Source: Pseudoteredinibacter isoporae_A (lineage in GTDB: Bacteria > Pseudomonadota > Gammaproteobacteria > Pseudomonadales > Cellvibrionaceae). From it: a stretch of DNA of 64,000 nt. Positions within the stretch are counted from its first letter, which is position 1. The number at the start of each line of letters is the position of its first letter. This document shows, piece by piece, positions 58,559-64,000 of the stretch. The notes beneath the pieces are model-generated. The model did not search any database. It saw only the letters and a program-made list of their open reading frames with translations, and had not been told where the DNA came from. The DNA lies in NCBI RefSeq assembly GCF_040372805.1, contig NZ_BAABWJ010000002.1, positions 124,001 through 188,000 of the forward strand, in the 5' to 3' direction. The translations under genes and the position numbers were made by a program.

Positions 58559-59134
58559 TTACACCAATCCTCCAAAACCCATAAACGCCAATGCCATCAG
58601 GCCGGCAGTTACCATGCCAATAGCGGCGCCTTGAAAGGGCGCAGGTACATCCGCAACAGCCAATCGTTCGCGCATGGCCGAAAATAAAACCAACACCAGA
58701 GAAAAACCAATGGCAGCACCGAAGCCGTAAAAGGTCGATTCCATAAAATTATGGTTTTTATTGGTGTTCTGCAGAGCGACCCCCAGAACGGCGCAGTTAG
58801 TGGTGATCAAGGGAAGAAAAATACCCAGCACCCGATACAGCAGTGGACTGGTTTTTTCGATGAACATTTTTGCGAACTGCACAACAACAGCAATGACCAG
58901 AATAAACGCAATGGTGCGAAGGTAATCCAGCCCAAGAGGGGATAGCAAATAATTATTGACGAGATAGCTGCAAATACTGGCGAGGGTCAGCACAAAGGTC
59001 GTGGCGCCACCCATGCCAATGGCAGTTTCAAGTTTATTGGATACGCCCATAAAGGGGCACAGTCCTAAAAACTGTACCAGAACAAAATTGTTCACCAGTA
59101 TGGTGCTGATCAAAATAATGGCGAAATCAGCCAT
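58559..59134 (-). CDS. rnfA: Rnf complex subunit A
   Basis: A 191-residue integral subunit with six hydrophobic segments. VNNFVLVQFLGLCPFMGVSN contains the conserved Cys, paired with ITTNCAVLGVALQN in the second half, as for the membrane 2Fe-2S site shared with RnfE. The ATG at 59134 has GGAG five bases ahead and replaces an earlier ATG at 59158. It is the first gene of rnfABCDGE, 117 bases after metG on the same strand. Confidence 0.97.
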   Translation of the reverse strand: MADFAIILISTILVNNFVLVQFLGLCPFMGVSNKLETAIGMGGATTFVLTLASICSYLVNNYLLSPLGLDYLRTIAFILVIAVVVQFAKMFIEKTSPLLYRVLGIFLPLITTNCAVLGVALQNTNKNHNFMESTFYGFGAAIGFSLVLVLFSAMRERLAVADVPAPFQGAAIGMVTAGLMALAFMGFGGLV

Positions 59135-59251
59135 TGTCGCTCCACTATCTGTCATCACTCCGATTTTTGAAAAATCGGTATTGCTATGGGTTTACTCGCT
59201 AATTCAGCGGGCGAACCGGATGTTTCAGCGCATCCGTGTTCACGGAATGTT

Positions 59252-61282
59252 TTACATGACCCTTTGGCCCGGCTTGGCGCCGCTGTGCGGCTCAAGCAAA
59301 TAGATTTCCTTATCGCCTGGCCCTGCGGCCAGCACCATTCCCTCAGACAGGCCGAACTTCATCTTGCGTGGCGCCAGGTTGGCTACCATAACGGTGAGCT
59401 TACCTTGCAGGTCTTCAGGCGCATAAGCGCTTTTAATGCCTGAGAATACCTGGCGAGTTTCGCCACCGAGATCCAGGGTCAGCTTCATTAATTTTTTAGC
59501 GCCATCGACATGCTCAGCCTCTTTGATGAGGGCAACACGTAAATCAACTTTGGCAAAATCATCGAAGTTAATTTCGTCGGCAATCGGTTCCTCAGCCAGG
59601 GGGCCGCTGGCGGCTGGTTTTGCGACGGCTTGCATTGCTTCGGCTGCTGCTTGTTTGCTGTCTTCTACCATGGCGGAAACTTTGTCGGACTCAATGCGCA
59701 TCATCAGCGGTTTAAACTTATTGATGACACCAGCGCGGTAGCTCAATGGCGCTTCCCAGCTCAGGGTTTCACCCAAGAAGACTTCCGCTTTTTCAGCGGT
59801 GGCGGGCAGGACGGGTTTGAGGTAACGCATCAGTGCGCGGAACATATTCACACCCAAGCTACAAATGTCCAAAACCTTCTGTTCATTGCCTTCTTCTTTT
59901 GCCAGGCTCCATGGCGCCTGCGCCGCGATGTATTCGTTGGCGGCATCGGCCAGAGCCATAATTTCACGCATGGCTTTGCTGTATTCGCGCTGCTCATACA
60001 ACTCTGCAATGTGGTTTTCGGCATCCAGAAATTTCTGCCACAGTTCAGCATCGGCAATGGTGCCGGACAGCTCACCACCGGATTTTTGAACAAATTTTGC
60101 AGTACGGCTGGCGATGTTGACCACCTTGCCGACCAAATCAGAATTCACACGCTGAACAAAATCTTCCAGATTTAAATCCAGATCATCCACGCTGGAGGTT
60201 AGTTTGGCAGCAAAATAGTAGCGCAGGTATTCCGGGTCCAGATGGTTCAAGTACGCAGCGGCGTTAATAAAGGTGCCGCGAGACTTAGACATTTTTTTGC
60301 CATCGACCGTCAGGAAACCATGCACGTTCACGGCCGTTGGTTTGCGATAACCGACAGAATGCAGGATGGAAGGCCAGAACAAGGCGTGGAAATTTACAAT
60401 GTCCTTGCCAATAAAGTGGTAAAGCTCGGCGTCGCTGTCAGCTTTCCAATATTCGTCCCAATCCAGGTTTTCCCGGTCGCAGAGATTTTTAAAGCTGGCC
60501 ATATAGCCGATAGGTGCGTCCAGCCAAACGTAAAAATATTTACCGCTTTGCCCTGGGATTTCAAAACCGAAATAAGGGGCATCGCGGGAAATGTCCCATT
60601 CCTGTAAGCCAGTATCCAGCCATTCAGCTAATTTATTGGCCACTTCGGGTTGCAAGGTTCCACTGCGAGTCCAGTCTTTCAGGAAATCGGTGAATTCCGG
60701 CAATTTGAAGAAAAAGTGCTCGGAATCTTTAGCGATCGGAGTTGCGCCTGAAATGGCGGATTTCGGATTGATCAGTTCGGTTGGCGAGTAAGTCGCTGAA
60801 CACACTTCGCAGTTATCGCCGTACTGGTCTTCGGATTTACATTTAGGGCAGGTGCCTTTGATGTAACGGTCCGCCAGGAACAGTTCTTTTTCCGGGTCGT
60901 AGGCCTGGGTGATGGTGCGGCTGGCAATGTGGCCATTTTCCTGCAGGCGCTTGTAAATCAATTCGGAGTACTGACGGTTTTCTTCCGAATGGGTTGAACC
61001 GTAGTTATCGAAGGCAATATGAAAACCAGCGAAATCTTTTTCGTGGTCTGCTTTAACATTCGCGATTTGTTCTTCAGCGGTAATGCCGAGTTGTTCGGCT
61101 TTCAGCATGATCGCTGTGCCATGAGCATCGTCCGCACAGACATAGTGACAATCGTGGCCACGCAGTTTTTGGAAACGCACCCAAATGTCGGTTTGAATAT
61201 ATTCGACCAGGTGGCCAAGGTGGATAGGACCATTGGCATAGGGCAGTGCGCTGGTGACCAAAATTTTACGGCGCTGACTCAT
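59252..61282 (-). CDS. metG: methionyl-tRNA synthetase
   Basis: Charges tRNA-Met and initiator tRNA. 676 residues, the long form. The HIGH-like motif is NGPIHLGHLVEY near residue 20; the zinc knuckle has CPKCKSEDQYGDNCEVC near 145; KMSKS is in GKKMSKSRGTFI near 330. The C-terminal 100 residues form an EMAP-type tRNA-binding domain (FAKVDLRVALIKEAEHVDGA, VMVANLAPRKMKFGLSEG). It is divergent from apbC across 400 bases. This metG-apbC-dcd arrangement is common in Pseudomonas-like genomes. Confidence 0.98.
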   Translation of the reverse strand: MSQRRKILVTSALPYANGPIHLGHLVEYIQTDIWVRFQKLRGHDCHYVCADDAHGTAIMLKAEQLGITAEEQIANVKADHEKDFAGFHIAFDNYGSTHSEENRQYSELIYKRLQENGHIASRTITQAYDPEKELFLADRYIKGTCPKCKSEDQYGDNCEVCSATYSPTELINPKSAISGATPIAKDSEHFFFKLPEFTDFLKDWTRSGTLQPEVANKLAEWLDTGLQEWDISRDAPYFGFEIPGQSGKYFYVWLDAPIGYMASFKNLCDRENLDWDEYWKADSDAELYHFIGKDIVNFHALFWPSILHSVGYRKPTAVNVHGFLTVDGKKMSKSRGTFINAAAYLNHLDPEYLRYYFAAKLTSSVDDLDLNLEDFVQRVNSDLVGKVVNIASRTAKFVQKSGGELSGTIADAELWQKFLDAENHIAELYEQREYSKAMREIMALADAANEYIAAQAPWSLAKEEGNEQKVLDICSLGVNMFRALMRYLKPVLPATAEKAEVFLGETLSWEAPLSYRAGVINKFKPLMMRIESDKVSAMVEDSKQAAAEAMQAVAKPAASGPLAEEPIADEINFDDFAKVDLRVALIKEAEHVDGAKKLMKLTLDLGGETRQVFSGIKSAYAPEDLQGKLTVMVANLAPRKMKFGLSEGMVLAAGPGDKEIYLLEPHSGAKPGQRVM

Positions 61283-61688
61283 TGACAGAAACTCGCTCTC
61301 TTTAACGTGCCCACAGTGGGCGGTTCAAACGGAATAATCTTGTGTACATGTTCTTCAACATGCCTGGGCTGCCTGTTACAGAGCAGCAAAACCCGCCGAT
61401 TATAGCACTCAAATTTGTTGCTAAATACTCCGAAAGCCCTTTTATTTAGGCATAAGCTTAGTCTGCGTGTCGTGGCACTGGCTCGTGTTGATGCAGTGGA
61501 ATTCCGGGGAGTTGTTTATTTCCTGAGCGATGTTTGAGTGCTTTGTGCTTCTGTGTCGTGACCAGGTTAAAGGAATAGAGGGTTTTACAGGAATAAGTTG
61601 CCTTATTTTGCACGCCGAAGCATTGTCATTTGCTTTGGGCGTCCCCATCATGGCAAATACATTCAAACCAATGCGGTAGAGAAAGATT
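61283..61688. promoter_or_regulatory. metG/apbC divergent intergenic region
   Basis: 406 bases with no gene I can support. It must carry the promoters of metG (minus) and apbC (plus). No RNA gene, riboswitch or repeat was recognised by eye; a short minus-strand frame at 61442-61666 has no family match and is not accepted. Confidence 0.5.
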
Positions 61689-62792
61689 ATGAATCCTGAG
61701 CTGAGCCGACTGAGCGAAGAGTTGTTAAATCGGGTGTTGGATCCCGTTCTTCATAAGGAACTTGGCACCTTGAATTGTTTGCAGTCCCAGCTTGTTGAAG
61801 GGACCCGTCTGAGCCTTAAGCTGCATTTTCCCTATCCGATTGGGACCTATCGCTGGTCGCTCGAACAGCAATTGCAGCAAGCCTTCAAGCAGCTGATTCA
61901 AGAGCAGGACAGCCCGGTGGATGAGTTACAGCTTGATATCAGCTGGTCGGCCGTGCGTTGTTTGCCCGAGAGCATCGAAGGTCTTGAAACCGTGGCGAAT
62001 GTCATTGCCATTGCGTCAGGCAAGGGCGGGGTGGGTAAATCCAGTACAACCGTTAATCTGGCCTTGGCACTTGCCGCCTCAGGCGCCAAAGTGGGCATTC
62101 TCGATGCGGATATCTACGGTCCGAGTCAGAGTCATATGCTGGGTTTGGACGGTCAGCGCCCCAGGGTAAAAGCCGAAAAACAGATGTACCCACTGGAAGC
62201 CTTCGGCATGGCGGTGATGTCCATGGCGAATCTGGTGACCGATAAAACGCCAATGGTCTGGCGTGGCCCCATGGCCGCGGGGGCTTTGCAGCAGTTGCTA
62301 TTGCAAACCGCCTGGCCAGAACTGGACTATCTTTTGATTGATATGCCGCCCGGTACCGGGGACATTCAGCTTAGTCTGTCTCAAAAGATCCCCCTCAGTG
62401 GCGCGCTTATTGTGACCACGCCCCAGGATATTGCCTTGATTGATGCGTTGAAGGGCATTGAAATGTTCAACAAGGTGAATGTACCGATACTGGGTGTATT
62501 GGAGAACATGAGTCATCATGTTTGCAGCCAGTGTGGTCACGAGGAAGCCATCTTTGGTCAGGGCGGGGGTGAGCGCATCGCCAGTCAGTACGGTATAGAG
62601 GTGCTCGGTAAGCTGCCCATCGATAAGCAATTGCGAGAAGATTTGGATAACGGCATGCCAACGGTCGTCAAGTCTCCCAATAGCCCCTTGGCCATGGCCT
62701 ATGGCGAGGCGGCCTCAAAGTTGGTTGCGCAGCTTTATCTACAGTCCCTGCAGGGAAATAGCGGCCCGGAATTGGTTTTCAGTGACGATTAA
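61689..62792 (+). CDS. apbC: iron-sulfur cluster carrier, ApbC/Mrp family
   Basis: A 367-residue P-loop ATPase that carries iron-sulfur clusters to apoproteins. The N-terminal 90 residues resemble the MIP18-type domain; IASGKGGVGKSSTTVNLALA near residue 107 is the deviant Walker A; DADIYGPSQSHMLGL follows, DMPPGTGDIQLSLSQ near 220 is Walker B, and ENMSHHVCSQCGHEEAIFGQ near 275 has the Cys-x2-Cys pair that binds the shared cluster. It could support the iron-sulfur proteins of the neighbouring Rnf complex, but it is a general factor. Confidence 0.96.
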   Translation: MNPELSRLSEELLNRVLDPVLHKELGTLNCLQSQLVEGTRLSLKLHFPYPIGTYRWSLEQQLQQAFKQLIQEQDSPVDELQLDISWSAVRCLPESIEGLETVANVIAIASGKGGVGKSSTTVNLALALAASGAKVGILDADIYGPSQSHMLGLDGQRPRVKAEKQMYPLEAFGMAVMSMANLVTDKTPMVWRGPMAAGALQQLLLQTAWPELDYLLIDMPPGTGDIQLSLSQKIPLSGALIVTTPQDIALIDALKGIEMFNKVNVPILGVLENMSHHVCSQCGHEEAIFGQGGGERIASQYGIEVLGKLPIDKQLREDLDNGMPTVVKSPNSPLAMAYGEAASKLVAQLYLQSLQGNSGPELVFSDD

Positions 62793-62818
62793 CGGCGCCG
62801 CTACGCAACTGAATACCG

Positions 62819-62842
62819 CTCCCCGGCTTTGGATCCGGGGAG
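62819..62842 (+). terminator. GC-rich hairpin after apbC
   Basis: CTCCCCGG and CCGGGGAG around an eight-base loop form a perfect stem 26 bases after the apbC stop; no T-run follows. Confidence 0.5.
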
Positions 62843-62980
62843 TGCCAACCCTATCCCCGGCGATGACCCAACAACGGTTCGCTTTTCCCCGTGCCTAAAA
62901 CACTATATGATTCGGCCCACTTTTCACCCAGTGGGTGCTGGGGTGTTGAACGTTAACAGAAAATAGGAAAGAGGCAGTAT

Positions 62981-63550
62981 ATGTCCATCAAGTCTGACAA
63001 ATGGATGTGCCGTATGGCTGAAGAGCACGGCATGATCGAACCGTTTGAGCGCGAACAGGTGCGTTATAACAGTCAAGGGCAGCGTCTGGTTTCCTATGGT
63101 ACTTCCAGCTACGGCTACGATGTGCGTTGTGCGGATGAGTTTAAAATCTTCACGAATGTGCATTCCACCATTGTTGATCCCAAGAACTTCGACGAAAACA
63201 GCTTTGTGGATATCAAAAGCGATGTTTGTGTCATTCCGCCAAACTCTTTTGCCTTGGCGCGTACCGTGGAATATTTCCGCATTCCTCGTAATGTCTTAAC
63301 CGTGTGCTTGGGCAAATCCACTTATGCGCGTTGTGGCATCATTGTGAATGTGACGCCATTGGAGCCTGAGTGGGAAGGGCATGTCACCTTGGAATTTTCC
63401 AATACCACACCACTGCCTGCGAAGATCTACGCGAATGAAGGCGTGGCTCAAATGCTGTTTTTCGAATCCGACGAGGTTTGTGAAACGTCGTATCGCGATC
63501 GCGGTGGTAAATATCAAGGCCAGCGTGGTGTGACGTTACCGCGTACCTGA
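62981..63550 (+). CDS. dcd: dCTP deaminase
   Basis: Deaminates dCTP to dUTP for thymidylate supply. 189 residues, the usual length. The trimeric dUTPase-like fold is seen in QRLVSYGTSSYGYDVRCADE, GKSTYARCGIIVNVTPLEP (catalytic Ser-Arg region near 111-115) and EWEGHVTLEFSNTTPLPAKI with catalytic Glu; the C-terminal arm closing the active site is KYQGQRGVTLPRT. It is transcribed as its own unit after apbC. Confidence 0.98.
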   Translation: MSIKSDKWMCRMAEEHGMIEPFEREQVRYNSQGQRLVSYGTSSYGYDVRCADEFKIFTNVHSTIVDPKNFDENSFVDIKSDVCVIPPNSFALARTVEYFRIPRNVLTVCLGKSTYARCGIIVNVTPLEPEWEGHVTLEFSNTTPLPAKIYANEGVAQMLFFESDEVCETSYRDRGGKYQGQRGVTLPRT

Positions 63551-63584
63551 TTGCGCTGGTCAGAGGCTTCATCTGTTTATAAAT

Positions 63585-63612
63585 CACCCATCTTTCGTCC
63601 GAAAGGTGGGTG
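63585..63612 (+). terminator. strong hairpin after dcd
   Basis: CACCCATCTTTCG, two bases, CGAAAGGTGGGTG pair along thirteen positions with one mismatch, 34 bases after the stop of dcd. The following bases are not T-rich; it may act as terminator or mRNA stabiliser. Confidence 0.6.
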
Positions 63613-64000
63613 TATCCGCGAAAATCCTCGCTTTTATTCCATAAATCCCGCCTTTCCCGTTCCTTTAAAACTATACAGTCCTACACAAAACTGCTTGTTC
63701 ATCATATAGTTAGCGACGACTGTTGATATTATTTGTACTTTATTCGTATTGGATACAGTCAAATACTGGACGATTTTCCTATCCCTCTACTATGATTGTT
63801 GTTGGGTGCCGGTAAATCGGAGGCGCCCGTATGTTGGCGTTCAGAAAATGATAACGCGTTCGGACAGTATTAATGTTCGCGAGCTACAATAAGGCTGGTG
63901 AATAACTGGTGAGATCGCAGTCGGGATGAATATCCCGCCGCTAAAAAGCACCTTACCCAGGATGAAGGCGACCCTTGGGCCGCGAGTTGAGAAGAATAAG
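63613..64000. other. right-edge stretch without an assignable gene
   Basis: About 390 bases. The first 200 are A+T-rich and could be a promoter region. From an ATG at 63926 a plus-strand frame stays open to the window edge (starting MNIPPLKSTLPRMKATLGPR), but no convincing ribosome site precedes it, so it is at most a possible 5' end of a gene lying outside. Confidence 0.4.

Overview
The window looks like chromosomal DNA of an aerobic, Gram-negative, probably marine gammaproteobacterium. The inference rests on gene content: a complete six-gene Rnf/Rsx operon next to metG, apbC and dcd, a TonB-dependent receptor paired with a sulfatase, NhaA and SulP transporters, many lipoproteins and heavy-metal efflux systems. 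Genus is not determinable from sequence alone; Cellvibrionales or a relative is a guess. No rRNA, tRNA, CRISPR array, insertion sequence or phage gene was recognised.

Layout. 0-7 kb: housekeeping and transport genes (LysE-type exporter cut by the left edge, alpha/beta hydrolase, nhaA, HD hydrolase, ThrE-type exporter) and a tetR-yciI-tag operon behind a clear double operator. 7-12.7 kb: two divergent large peptidases (M1 lipoprotein and DPP4-like S9), a 108-bp near-perfect inverted repeat and a GIY-YIG-type protein. 12.8-24.6 kb: envelope and metal homeostasis, with an OmpA/glycine-zipper lipoprotein, a CzcI-like protein plus czcCBA, and a CueR-type regulator with an SO_0444-type Cu/Zn permease behind a MerR-type promoter with a 19-bp spacer. 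24.7-28.8 kb: PanE-like reductase, type B carboxylesterase lipoprotein, polysaccharide deacetylase.

28.8-46.8 kb is the most coherent and interesting part. A minus-strand operon (mhaA-like flavin hydroxylase, mhaB-like small protein, hmgA, fahA, maiA) would turn hydroxyphenylacetate into fumarate and acetoacetate through homogentisate. On the plus strand follow a degenerate MBL-fold protein, a TonB-dependent receptor, a secreted arylsulfatase, an aldehyde dehydrogenase, and a tryptophan-tryptophylquinone amine dehydrogenase cluster (mauB-E-D-A order) with two c-type cytochromes. Read together this could be a route for (possibly sulfated) aromatic amines: uptake, desulfation, periplasmic oxidative deamination, aldehyde oxidation, ring hydroxylation and ring cleavage. 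The parts are recognised; the linkage is inference.

46.8-52.9 kb holds small enzymes and accessory proteins (two GNATs, a VOC protein, a His-rich secreted protein, a GloA homologue whose fourth metal ligand is Gln instead of Glu, a SulP transporter, a DUF4124 protein, a TetR regulator). 52.9-61.3 kb is the rnfABCDGE operon, with an RnfC carrying a long repeated Ala/Lys-rich tail, preceded by metG on the same strand. apbC and dcd close the window; the last 450 bases hold no gene I can name.
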